From Schistocephalus solidus (Eukaryota; Platyhelminthes; Cestoda; Diphyllobothriidea; Diphyllobothriidae): a stretch of 64,000 bases of DNA. Positions 1 to 12,100 of this stretch are shown here, one piece after another; the first letter of the stretch is position 1, and each line of letters starts with the position of its first letter. A model generated the notes under the pieces. The model made no database searches. It was not told where the DNA came from and saw only the letters and a list, made by a program, of their open reading frames with translations. The DNA is taken from contig WEDG01001298.1 of the NCBI GenBank assembly GCA_017591395.1, positions 186,001 to 250,000 of the forward strand, read 5' to 3'. The position numbers and the translations under genes were made by a program.

Positions 1-156
1 TCATGTTATTCTGCCTATATACTTAGCTGCCTTACGGCTGCTGGCGGGGCTTGAGAGTTAGCCCCAAAGGCACAACGGGACGAGTGAGTCCTGTAACCGA
101 TCGGTGAGCGCCCCATTACCATTGTCAATATTCCCGATCGAAACCGGCAAGACAAC

Positions 157-230
157 GAGCTCGTGGCGCAGTGGGTAGAGCGTTGGACTTCTGCCCAACA
201 AGGTCGCGAGTTCGAGGCTCGGGCGCCGCA
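157..230 (+). promoter_or_regulatory. tRNA-related head with Pol III A and B boxes (unit 1, representative)
   Basis: Box A TGGCGCAGTGG lies at 164-174 and box B GTTCGAGGC at 210-218. They are 35 bp apart and both fit the tRNA-type internal promoter consensus. The T arm folds (CGAG/CTCG around the box B loop) and an anticodon-like hairpin GTTGG/CCAAC is visible at 183-199. The expected acceptor strands (157-163 and about 224-230) do not pair well, so this is a tRNA-derived SINE head and not a functional tRNA. I do not assign the anticodon. The same boxes recur once per unit across the array. Confidence 0.85.
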
Positions 231-251
231 GCGCCTGGGGTTTGGGTATGG

Positions 252-292
252 CTGGCTGATGACGGCTAATAAGCCAGAAATGGCCATTCCAG
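252..292 (+). ncRNA. Type-I hammerhead ribozyme motif (unit 1; repeated in all 29 units)
   Basis: All core parts occur in order. Stem I 5' strand CTGG is at 252-255, core CTGATGA at 256-262, stem II GGCT/AGCC at 264-267 and 272-275 with loop AATA, and core GAAA at 277-280. Stem III is ATGG/CCAT (280-283/284-287), position 17 is T288, and the stem I 3' strand CCAG is at 289-292. Predicted cleavage is after T288 (an AUU site, allowed by the NUH rule but usually slower than GUC). Stem III is palindromic with no real loop, so a monomer would keep at most two base pairs. The base of stem II is a C263/A276 mismatch where a pair is expected. The same motif sits 59 bases before the TCAT landmark's final base in each unit (e.g. 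CTGATGA at 565-571). The fold is inferred, and activity is untested. Confidence 0.82.
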
Positions 293-3200
293 TCTCCCTT
301 GTCTTTGTCGGTCATGTTATTCTGCCTATATACTTAGCTGCCTTACGGCTGCTGGCGGGGCTTGAGAGTTAGCCCCAAGGCACAACGGGACGAGTGAGTC
401 CTGTAACCGATCGGTGAGCGCCCCATTACCATTGTCAATATTCCCGATCGAAACCGGCAAGACAACGAGCTCGTGGCGCAGTGGGTAGAGCGTTGGACTT
501 CTGCCCAACAAGGTCGCGAGTTCGAGGCTCGGGCGCCGCAGCGCCTGGGTTTGGGTATGGCTGGCTGATGACGGCTAATAAGCCAGAAATGGCCATTCCA
601 GTCTCCCTTGTCTTTGTCGGTCATGTTATTCTGCCTATATACTTAGCTGCCTTACGGCTGCTGGCGGGGCTTGAGAGTTAGCCCCAAGGCACAACGGGAC
701 GAGTGAGTCCTGTAACCGATCGGTGAGCGCCCCATTACCATTGTCAATATTCCCGATCGAAACCGGCAAGACAACGAGCTCGTGGCGCAGTGGGTAGAGC
801 GTTGGACTTCTGCCCAACAAGGTCGCGAGTTCGAGGCTCGGGCGCCGCAGCGCCTGGGGTTTGGGTATGGCTGGCTGATGACGGCTAATAAGCCAGAAAT
901 GGCCATTCCAGTCTCCCTTGTCTTTGTCGGTCATGTTATTCTGCCTATATACTTAGCTGCCTTACGGCTGCTGGCGGGGCTTGAGAGTTAGCCCCAAGGC
1001 ACAACGGGACGAGTGAGTCCTGTAACCGATCGGTGAGCGCCCCATTACCATTGTCAATATTCCCGATCGAAACCGGCAAGACAACGAGCTCGTGGCGCAG
1101 TGGGTAGAGCGTTGGACTTCTGCCCAACAAGGTCGCGAGTTCGAGGCTCGGGCGCCGCAGCGCCTGGGTTTGGGTATGGCTGGCTGATGACGGCTAATAA
1201 GCCAGAAATGGCCATTCCAGTCTCCCTTGTCTTTGTCGGTCATGTTATTCTGCCTATATACTTAGCTGCCTTACGGCTGCTGGCGGGGCTTGAGAGTTAG
1301 CCCCAAGGCACAACGGGACGAGTGAGTCCTGTAACCGATCGGTGAGCGCCCCATTACCATTGTCAATATTCCCGATCGAAACCGGCAAGACAACGAGCTC
1401 GTGGCGCAGTGGGTAGAGCGTTGGACTTCTGCCCAACAAGGTCGCGAGTTCGAGGCTCGGGCGCCGCAGCGCCTGGGTTTGGGTATGGCTGGCTGATGAC
1501 GGCTAATAAGCCAGAAATGGCCATTCCAGTCTCCCTTGTCTTTGTCGGTCATGTTATTCTGCCTATATACTTAGCTGCCTTACGGCTGCTGGCGGGGCTT
1601 GAGAGTTAGCCCCAAGGCACAACGGGACGAGTGAGTCCTGTAACCGATCGGTGAGCGCCCCATTACCATTGTCAATATTCCCGATCGAAACCGGCAAGAC
1701 AACGAGCTCGTGGCGCAGTGGGTAGAGCGTTGGACTTCTGCCCAACAAGGTCGCGAGTTCGAGGCTCGGGCGCCGCAGCGCCTGGGTTTGGGTATGGCTG
1801 GCTGATGACGGCTAATAAGCCAGAAATGGCCATTCCAGTCTCCCTTGTCTTTGTCGGTCATGTTATTCTGCCTATATACTTAGCTGCCTTACGGCTGCTG
1901 GCGGGGCTTGAGAGTTAGCCCCAAGGCACAACGGGACGAGTGAGTCCTGTAACCGATCGGTGAGCGCCCCATTACCATTGTCAATATTCCCGATCGAAAC
2001 CGGCAAGACAACGAGCTCGTGGCGCAGTGGGTAGAGCGTTGGACTTCTGCCCAACAAGGTCGCGAGTTCGAGGCTCGGGCGCCGCAGCGCCTGGGTTTGG
2101 GTATGGCTGGCTGATGACGGCTAATAAGCCAGAAATGGCCATTCCAGTCTCCCTTGTCTTTGTCGGTCATGTTATTCTGCCTATATACTTAGCTGCCTTA
2201 CGGCTGCTGGCGGGGCTTGAGAGTTAGCCCCAAGGCACAACGGGACGAGTGAGTCCTGTAACCGATCGGTGAGCGCCCCATTACCATTGTCAATATTCCC
2301 GATCGAAACCGGCAAGACAACGAGCTCGTGGCGCAGTGGGTAGAGCGTTGGACTTCTGCCCAACAAGGTCGCGAGTTCGAGGCTCGGGCGCCGCAGCGCC
2401 TGGGTTTGGGTATGGCTGGCTGATGACGGCTAATAAGCCAGAAATGGCCATTCCAGTCTCCCTTGTCTTTGTCGGTCATGTTATTCTGCCTATATACTTA
2501 GCTGCCTTACGGCTGCTGGCGGGGCTTGAGAGTTAGCCCCAAGGCACAACGGGACGAGTGAGTCCTGTAACCGATCGGTGAGCGCCCCATTACCATTGTC
2601 AATATTCCCGATCGAAACCGGCAAGACAACGAGCTCGTGGCGCAGTGGGTAGAGCGTTGGACTTCTGCCCAACAAGGTCGCGAGTTCGAGGCTCGGGCGC
2701 CGCAGCGCCTGGGTTTGGGTATGGCTGGCTGATGACGGCTAATAAGCCAGAAATGGCCATTCCAGTCTCCCTTGTCTTTGTCGGTCATGTTATTCTGCCT
2801 ATATACTTAGCTGCCTTACGGCTGCTGGCGGGGGCTTGAGAGTTAGCCCCAAGGCACAACGGGACGAGTGAGTCCTGTAACCGATCGGTGAGCGCCCCAT
2901 TACCATTGTCAATATTCCCGATCGAAACCGGCAAGACAACGAGCTCGTGGCGCAGTGGGTAGAGCGTTGGACTTCTGCCCAACAAGGTCGCGAGTTCGAG
3001 GCTCGGGCGCCGCAGCGCCTGGGTTTGGGTATGGCTGGCTGATGACGGCTAATAAGCCAGAAATGGCCATTCCAGTCTCCCTTGTCTTTGTCGGTCATGT
3101 TATTCTGCCTATATACTTAGCTGCCTTACGGCTGCTGGCGGGGCTTGAGAGTTAGCCCCAAGGCACAACGGGACGAGTGAGTCCTGTAACCGATCGGTGA

Positions 3201-4014
3201 GCGCCCCATTACCATTGTCAATATTCCCGATCGAAACCGGCAAGACAACGAGCTCGTGGCGCAGTGGGTAGAGCGTTGGACTTCTGCCCAACAAGGTCGC
3301 GAGTTCGAGGCTCGGGCGCCGCAGCGCCTGGGTTTGGGTATGGCTGGCTGATGACGGCTAATAAGCCAGAAATGGCCATTCCAGTCTCCCTTGTCTTTGT
3401 CGGTCATGTTATTCTGCCTATATACTTAGCTGCCTTACGGCTGCTGGCGGGGCTTGAGAGTTAGCCCCAAGGCACAACGGGACGAGTGAGTCCTGTAACC
3501 GATCGGTGAGCGCCCCATTACCATTGTCAATATTCCCGATCGAAACCGGCAAGACAACGAGCTCGTGGCGCAGTGGGTAGAGCGTTGGACTTCTGCCCAA
3601 CAAGGTCGCGAGTTCGAGGCTCGGGCGCCGCAGCGCCTGGGGTTTGGGTATGGCTGGCTGATGACGGCTAATAAGCCAGAAATGGCCATTCCAGTCTCCC
3701 TTGTCTTTGTCGGTCATGTTATTCTGCCTATATACTTAGCTGCCTTACGGCTGCTGGCGGGGCTTGAGAGTTAGCCCCAAGGCACAACGGGACGAGTGAG
3801 TCCTGTAACCGATCGGTGAGCGCCCCATTACCATTGTCAATATTCCCGATCGAAACCGGCAAGACAACGAGCTCGTGGCGCAGTGGGTAGAGCGTTGGAC
3901 TTCTGCCCAACAAGGTCGCGAGTTCGAGGCTCGGGCGCCGCAGCGCCTGGGTTTGGGTATGGCTGGCTGATGACGGCTAATAAGCCAGAAATGGCCATTC
4001 CAGTCTCCCTTGTC

Positions 4015-4018
4015 TTTT
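4015..4018 (+). terminator. Only T4 run in the satellite array (unit 13)
   Basis: TTTT occurs here where every other unit has TTT. A run of four or more T on the coding strand is the minimal Pol III terminator. Because all unit-to-unit variants are homopolymer changes, this could be a sequencing error. Confidence 0.3.
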
Positions 4019-7000
4019 GTCGGTCATGTTATTCTGCCTATATACTTAGCTGCCTTACGGCTGCTGGCGGGGCTTGAGAGTTAGCCCCAAGGCACAACGG
4101 GACGAGTGAGTCCTGTAACCGATCGGTGAGCGCCCCATTACCATTGTCAATATTCCCGATCGAAACCGGCAAGACAACGAGCTCGTGGCGCAGTGGGTAG
4201 AGCGTTGGACTTCTGCCCAACAAGGTCGCGAGTTCGAGGCTCGGGCGCCGCAGCGCCTGGGTTTGGGTATGGCTGGCTGATGACGGCTAATAAGCCAGAA
4301 ATGGCCATTCCAGTCTCCCTTGTCTTTGTCGGTCATGTTATTCTGCCTATATACTTAGCTGCCTTACGGCTGCTGGCGGGGCTTGAGAGTTAGCCCCAAG
4401 GCACAACGGGACGAGTGAGTCCTGTAACCGATCGGTGAGCGCCCCATTACCATTGTCAATATTCCCGATCGAAACCGGCAAGACAACGAGCTCGTGGCGC
4501 AGTGGGTAGAGCGTTGGACTTCTGCCCAACAAGGTCGCGAGTTCGAGGCTCGGGCGCCGCAGCGCCTGGGTTTGGGTATGGCTGGCTGATGACGGCTAAT
4601 AAGCCAGAAATGGCCATTCCAGTCTCCCTTGTCTTTGTCGGTCATGTTATTCTGCCTATATACTTAGCTGCCTTACGGCTGCTGGCGGGGCTTGAGAGTT
4701 AGCCCCAAGGCACAACGGGACGAGTGAGTCCTGTAACCGATCGGTGAGCGCCCCATTACCATTGTCAATATTCCCGATCGAAACCGGCAAGACAACGAGC
4801 TCGTGGCGCAGTGGGTAGAGCGTTGGACTTCTGCCCAACAAGGTCGCGAGTTCGAGGCTCGGGCGCCGCAGCGCCTGGGTTTGGTATGGCTGGCTGATGA
4901 CGGCTAATAAGCCAGAAATGGCCATTCCAGTCTCCCTTGTCTTTGTCGGTCATGTTATTCTGCCTATATACTTAGCTGCCTTACGGCTGCTGGCGGGGCT
5001 TGAGAGTTAGCCCCAAGGCACAACGGGACGAGTGAGTCCTGTAACCGATCGGTGAGCGCCCCATTACCATTGTCAATATTCCCGATCGAAACCGGCAAGA
5101 CAACGAGCTCGTGGCGCAGTGGGTAGAGCGTTGGACTTCTGCCCAACAAGGTCGCGAGTTCGAGGCTCGGGCGCCGCAGCGCCTGGGTTTGGGTATGGCT
5201 GGCTGATGACGGCTAATAAGCCAGAAATGGCCATTCCAGTCTCCCTTGTCTTTGTCGGTCATGTTATTCTGCCTATATACTTAGCTGCCTTACGGCTGCT
5301 GGCGGGGCTTGAGAGTTAGCCCCAAGGCACAACGGGACGAGTGAGTCCTGTAACCGATCGGTGAGCGCCCCATTACCATTGTCAATATTCCCGATCGAAA
5401 CCGGCAAGACAACGAGCTCGTGGCGCAGTGGGTAGAGCGTTGGACTTCTGCCCAACAAGGTCGCGAGTTCGAGGCTCGGGCGCCGCAGCGCCTGGGGTTT
5501 GGGTATGGCTGGCTGATGACGGCTAATAAGCCAGAAATGGCCATTCCAGTCTCCCTTGTCTTTGTCGGTCATGTTATTCTGCCTATATACTTAGCTGCCT
5601 TACGGCTGCTGGCGGGGCTTGAGAGTTAGCCCCAAGGCACAACGGGACGAGTGAGTCCTGTAACCGATCGGTGAGCGCCCCATTACCATTGTCAATATTC
5701 CCGATCGAAACCGGCAAGACAACGAGCTCGTGGCGCAGTGGGTAGAGCGTTGGACTTCTGCCCAACAAGGTCGCGAGTTCGAGGCTCGGGCGCCGCAGCG
5801 CCTGGGTTTGGGTATGGCTGGCTGATGACGGCTAATAAGCCAGAAATGGCCATTCCAGTCTCCCTTGTCTTTGTCGGTCATGTTATTCTGCCTATATACT
5901 TAGCTGCCTTACGGCTGCTGGCGGGGCTTGAGAGTTAGCCCCAAGGCACAACGGGACGAGTGAGTCCTGTAACCGATCGGTGAGCGCCCCATTACCATTG
6001 TCAATATTCCCGATCGAAACCGGCAAGACAACGAGCTCGTGGCGCAGTGGGTAGAGCGTTGGACTTCTGCCCAACAAGGTCGCGAGTTCGAGGCTCGGGC
6101 GCCGCAGCGCCTGGGTTTGGGTATGGCTGGCTGATGACGGCTAATAAGCCAGAAATGGCCATTCCAGTCTCCCTTGTCTTTGTCGGTCATGTTATTCTGC
6201 CTATATACTTAGCTGCCTTACGGCTGCTGGCGGGGCTTGAGAGTTAGCCCCAAAGGCACAACGGGACGAGTGAGTCCTGTAACCGATCGGTGAGCGCCCC
6301 ATTACCATTGTCAATATTCCCGATCGAAACCGGCAAGACAACGAGCTCGTGGCGCAGTGGGTAGAGCGTTGGACTTCTGCCCAACAAGGTCGCGAGTTCG
6401 AGGCTCGGGCGCCGCAGCGCCTGGGGTTTGGGTATGGCTGGCTGATGACGGCTAATAAGCCAGAAATGGCCATTCCAGTCTCCCTTGTCTTTGTCGGTCA
6501 TGTTATTCTGCCTATATACTTAGCTGCCTTACGGCTGCTGGCGGGGCTTGAGAGTTAGCCCCAAGGCACAACGGGACGAGTGAGTCCTGTAACCGATCGG
6601 TGAGCGCCCCATTACCATTGTCAATATTCCCGATCGAAACCGGCAAGACAACGAGCTCGTGGCGCAGTGGGTAGAGCGTTGGACTTCTGCCCAACAAGGT
6701 CGCGAGTTCGAGGCTCGGGCGCCGCAGCGCCTGGGTTTGGGTATGGCTGGCTGATGACGGCTAATAAGCCAGAAATGGCCATTCCAGTCTCCCTTGTCTT
6801 TGTCGGTCATGTTATTCTGCCTATATACTTAGCTGCCTTACGGCTGCTGGCGGGGCTTGAGAGTTAGCCCCAAGGCACAACGGGACGAGTGAGTCCTGTA
6901 ACCGATCGGTGAGCGCCCCATTACCATTGTCAATATTCCCGATCGAAACCGGCAAGACAACGAGCTCGTGGCGCAGTGGGTAGAGCGTTGGACTTCTGCC

Positions 7001-9092
7001 CAACAAGGTCGCGAGTTCGAGGCTCGGGCGCCGCAGCGCCTGGGGTTTGGGTATGGCTGGCTGATGACGGCTAATAAGCCAGAAATGGCCATTCCAGTCT
7101 CCCTTGTCTTTGTCGGTCATGTTATTCTGCCTATATACTTAGCTGCCTTACGGCTGCTGGCGGGGCTTGAGAGTTAGCCCCAAGGCACAACGGGACGAGT
7201 GAGTCCTGTAACCGATCGGTGAGCGCCCCATTACCATTGTCAATATTCCCGATCGAAACCGGCAAGACAACGAGCTCGTGGCGCAGTGGGTAGAGCGTTG
7301 GACTTCTGCCCAACAAGGTCGCGAGTTCGAGGCTCGGGCGCCGCAGCGCCTGGGTTTGGGTATGGCTGGCTGATGACGGCTAATAAGCCAGAAATGGCCA
7401 TTCCAGTCTCCCTTGTCTTTGTCGGTCATGTTATTCTGCCTATATACTTAGCTGCCTTACGGCTGCTGGCGGGGCTTGAGAGTTAGCCCCAAGGCACAAC
7501 GGGACGAGTGAGTCCTGTAACCGATCGGTGAGCGCCCCATTACCATTGTCAATATTCCCGATCGAAACCGGCAAGACAACGAGCTCGTGGCGCAGTGGGT
7601 AGAGCGTTGGACTTCTGCCCAACAAGGTCGCGAGTTCGAGGCTCGGGCGCCGCAGCGCCTGGGTTTGGGTATGGCTGGCTGATGACGGCTAATAAGCCAG
7701 AAATGGCCATTCCAGTCTCCCTTGTCTTTGTCGGTCATGTTATTCTGCCTATATACTTAGCTGCCTTACGGCTGCTGGCGGGGCTTGAGAGTTAGCCCCA
7801 AGGCACAACGGGACGAGTGAGTCCTGTAACCGATCGGTGAGCGCCCCATTACCATTGTCAATATTCCCGATCGAAACCGGCAAGACAACGAGCTCGTGGC
7901 GCAGTGGGTAGAGCGTTGGACTTCTGCCCAACAAGGTCGCGAGTTCGAGGCTCGGGCGCCGCAGCGCCTGGGTTTGGGTATGGCTGGCTGATGACGGCTA
8001 ATAAGCCAGAAATGGCCATTCCAGTCTCCCTTGTCTTTGTCGGTCATGTTATTCTGCCTATATACTTAGCTGCCTTACGGCTGCTGGCGGGGCTTGAGAG
8101 TTAGCCCCAAGGCACAACGGGACGAGTGAGTCCTGTAACCGATCGGTGAGCGCCCCATTACCATTGTCAATATTCCCGATCGAAACCGGCAAGACAACGA
8201 GCTCGTGGCGCAGTGGGTAGAGCGTTGGACTTCTGCCCAACAAGGTCGCGAGTTCGAGGCTCGGGCGCCGCAGCGCCTGGGTTTGGGTATGGCTGGCTGA
8301 TGACGGCTAATAAGCCAGAAATGGCCATTCCAGTCTCCCTTGTCTTTGTCGGTCATGTTATTCTGCCTATATACTTAGCTGCCTTACGGCTGCTGGCGGG
8401 GCTTGAGAGTTAGCCCCAAGGCACAACGGGACGAGTGAGTCCTGTAACCGATCGGTGAGCGCCCCATTACCATTGTCAATATTCCCGATCGAAACCGGCA
8501 AGACAACGAGCTCGTGGCGCAGTGGGTAGAGCGTTGGACTTCTGCCCAACAAGGTCGCGAGTTCGAGGCTCGGGCGCCGCAGCGCCTGGGTTTGGGTATG
8601 GCTGGCTGATGACGGCTAATAAGCCAGAAATGGCCATTCCAGTCTCCCTTGTCTTTGTCGGTCATGTTATTCTGCCTATATACTTAGCTGCCTTACGGCT
8701 GCTGGCGGGGCTTGAGAGTTAGCCCCAAGGCACAACGGGACGAGTGAGTCCTGTAACCGATCGGTGAGCGCCCCATTACCATTGTCAATATTCCCGATCG
8801 AAACCGGCAAGACAACGAGCTCGTGGCGCAGTGGGTAGAGCGTTGGACTTCTGCCCAACAAGGTCGCGAGTTCGAGGCTCGGGCGCCGCAGCGCCTGGGT
8901 TTGGGTATGGCTGGCTGATGACGGCTAATAAGCCAGAAATGGCCATTCCAGTCTCCCTTGTCTTTGTCGGTCATGTTATTCTGCCTATATACTTAGCTGC
9001 CTTACGGCTGCTGGCGGGGCCTTGAGAGTTAGCCCAAAGGCACAACGGGACGAGTGAAAACCTGTAAACAGATCAGTGAGAGTCCCATTATC

Positions 9093-9094
<2 letters not shown>

Positions 9095-9145
<51 letters not shown>
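9095..9145. repeat. (TA)n microsatellite at the array edge
   Basis: A pure alternating TA tract of about 51 bp directly follows the diverged final satellite unit. The first T5 run after the array follows at 9160-9164 and could serve as a downstream Pol III terminator. Confidence 0.97.
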
Positions 9146-9147
<2 letters not shown>

Positions 9148-12100
9148 TATAGATTTGACTTTTTGGGTGTTTTCCTTTTAAAATAGTTTCTAGAACGTAA
9201 CCCCTGATCGAAATGTGATCATTAAACTACGATAAACAATACTAATCGAGGAACAGCTACATCACAGTAGTTGGCGCATTACTTACGAACTGCGATTTCT
9301 TCTCCAAGGTTTCCAACTAGGTAGAGTAAAAATTAAACTGAGAAGCAGTGAAGTGTTGTTTAGGTAATTTATGGCCAGGTTAGAGAAAAAGACTTCTCGC
9401 GGTAGTAAGCGGGGCAAAATGTTTCTGAAGTAATCCGGTATGACCATCGGTTACATCAAAGGAGTCTCGTAACATGCTTTTCGGCTTCAGTGCTAGTCAT
9501 TATTTTGGCGGTGAACTGGCATCGGAAGCCAAACATTTACGACACTTCGAAGCAGTGGAAAGAGCAACAATCAAATACCTAGACCTCGGCAGTTGGGCTT
9601 AAGTCAAAAGCACTAAAAAACCGAAATAGCAAGGCAAAAAGATAACATATCCCAGCATTCAACGATAAGCTTATTGAAACCAGATACCGAAACCCCCGGT
9701 TTTGCCTGAAAAACCCGTGATACCTTACAGTAGATTGCCGAACTCATAGAATGTCATGCTCGAAATTTGCTTTAGGTAGTATGGCCCACAGTTGAGGTTG
9801 TTTACTGTGTTTGGTGTACTGATTTGAGGCACACAAAGCTGTTTACAAAAGAAGACGGCATTTCAGATCTTTTTATTGAAGGGAAAACTAGGCAAAATGG
9901 CGCAAAATTCGACGTTCCTTGATTTCGAGGGGTGAGCCTACACTGGTTCCCCTTCCGGACCAAACACTCTTGTTTTTTCTGAATTGTACTGTTAACATGT
10001 ATTAATATAAGCTAGAAAACTTGGTTATATATCCTTTGAGAGAAACAAAAATTTTATCTTGCGTTCAAGAAAATCAGGTAAATAGAGGTACGAAAAATCA
10101 CGTTGTTTTCGGGAAAAAACAAGGGTGGATTTAATTTTAACGATTCCGTTTTCCACATTTGCGAGATCTGCAAAAAACAGTAAAAAAAACTTGTGTGAGA
10201 TTACTTGGTTTTACTACACCAATAAATGGGACTGAAAACAATCATATACACGAAAAGCCGCGACAGGCTGTATACAAATGATGTCCAGGAAATATCTATA
10301 TGCTTTGGACTATGAACGACTACAGAAACGTACAGCAGAGTGCCACTTGAATCGTTAGCTAGTACTTTCGAAATTAATAAGATCACTCTGTGACGCATTA
10401 TTAATGATTCAACCGTGCCTTGAAATAGCAGGTCAAACCGAAACGGTCCACAAAACAGGAGGACGACCATTTTGTTCATCGTACTCTAAAAATTATCAGT
10501 GGATACCCATTGAGACAATTCAAAAAGGAACATCTGCCGATGTTCTCTATGACAATAATCAGGAACAGGAAGCAGGAATTTAAACTGCACCAGGTAAATG
10601 CTAAAGCCTGTCATATTTAAGTAGGCAAATTATTAGAGAACGTTTTTGTTTGCTTAGATGTGCATTCATTACATGCCCTCATTCTGGATAAACATTTAGT
10701 CATGCGATGGGGTCTTTTTAGATAAGCCTGCGAAGTCAACCCAGATGGTCATGCGTGGGGAAAACTTCAAGAACGGTCGATGTCTGATGGTTTCGATGGC
10801 CATCAAATTTAGAGAGCGATCGACCTGGCAGTCGACAACCGACATTATTAATAAAAGGGTGTTTCTGGACATTGTGAAAGATGCCTTTGGTTATAACGGT
10901 ATCCATCGCCACGATAATGCTACCATATAATGCTATAGTTCATCACTCTAAAGAGGTATGAAGTAAATAACGTGTTCAACTATAATCTTACTTTTGCAGA
11001 TGACAGCTAGCTTCTGAGTGTGTGGCCTGGGATCTACTTTTAATCCTGTGAACATTCCGGAGCAGAATCCAATTGAATTTTTTGGACTTATAAAAGAAAT
11101 TGGCCCAAGGTAAAGAAGGGGCTTTCGATGCAAGGAAAACTTGATTTCATGCTGCATACTCACATTGAACACCCTAACATAGACAACTTAGCTAGTTTCA
11201 TGTCTGACAGGCTTTATGATGCAATAAATGTAAACGGATAGTTTACCAAGTACTGATCATGTGCATTTGTTACTAGTCTACATTATTGTCCCGTTCGTAT
11301 TCGCTTTCAATCCGTATGCACTTTTATATTTAGCCGTATTTAGTTGATTTTTCATAAAGCCATTATCTTAAATTTGGATTTTTAGGGAAAATTAAGGATT
11401 TGTATGTCAGTAAGTATTAAGTTACAAAAAAAATCATTGCCTCCTTTTTAAGAATGGTAGTTTCTTTACTGCTTACGAACTTTGAGAGACGCAGTGCGGA
11501 CTGATTTCGCGTAAGAGGCTCTTTCTGGTGAAATTCATGAGATTTCATGAAATAGAGCATCTACTATATACATAGTTTGCGTGACTACTTTTGAGGTCAC
11601 GAGCATGAATAAAAGTTTTAAGTTATGGGTTGAGGTGTTCAGATGGTTAACCAGGTTCCTGTCCAGAGCTCTTGTTCAACGTTGTTCACTCGGTAATTAC
11701 CTAGTAAAAAATTTGGTCGGGTCACCAACGTTGTTGGCCTTGACACCGACGAATCGCTGAATAATATGTCGATTACATCGCATATCAGTGTAATTATCGA
11801 CTAGCGGACAACATGTACAGAGTCAGACGCAGGAACCAGATCCGCCTGTCAACTGAACCACCCCAATGGCATTTTTCTGATTCGCACTGTGCAGTTCGAG
11901 TAATCACCTCCAATTAAAAAGATACTGGGACAAAACAGAATTGTAAGAATTGATATTTTTGAAGAACCACACATAGTGTGTGTTTACCTTGCAGTGTGTT
12001 TACTTGTGTGTTTGTAAAAAAACTATGGCGCAAAGAAAAATAGTCTACTTGAAAGGGTGAAATGTGCAAATATGTTTTAAAACAAGTTGTTTCGACTTCA

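Larger units (their letters stand above)
1..9095 (+). repeat. Satellite array of 29 tRNA-related/hammerhead SINE units (~309 bp)
   Basis: Twenty-nine consecutive units of 308-311 bp are seen, counted from the recurring TCATGTTATTCTGCC landmark (1, 312, 621, 931 and so on to 8971), followed by a diverging thirtieth unit that fades after about 9048. Units are almost identical. The differences I see are homopolymer lengths: GGGG for GGG after CGCCT in several units, CCCAAAGG for CCCAAGG in units 1 and 21, one TTTT for TTT (unit 13), one extra G near 2830 and one lost G near 4882. Each unit holds a Pol III type-2 promoter and a hammerhead layout. The organisation resembles the schistosome Sm-alpha satellite. 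The array starts inside a unit, so it continues beyond the left edge. Short open frames recur in every unit on both strands but are not judged to be genes. Confidence 0.97.

Noticed and set aside
163..230. A functional tRNA gene in each satellite unit
   Set aside because: The A and B boxes and T arm fit, but the acceptor stem strands do not pair.
1..9025. Recurring open frames of 60-99 aa on both strands of the satellite units
   Set aside because: They exist only because the unit is near-identical and lacks stops in stretches. They overlap the ribozyme and the Pol III boxes and show no protein motif.
1..9095. CRISPR array or bacterial repeat
   Set aside because: Units are 309 bp and nearly identical with no variable spacers. 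The context is eukaryotic.
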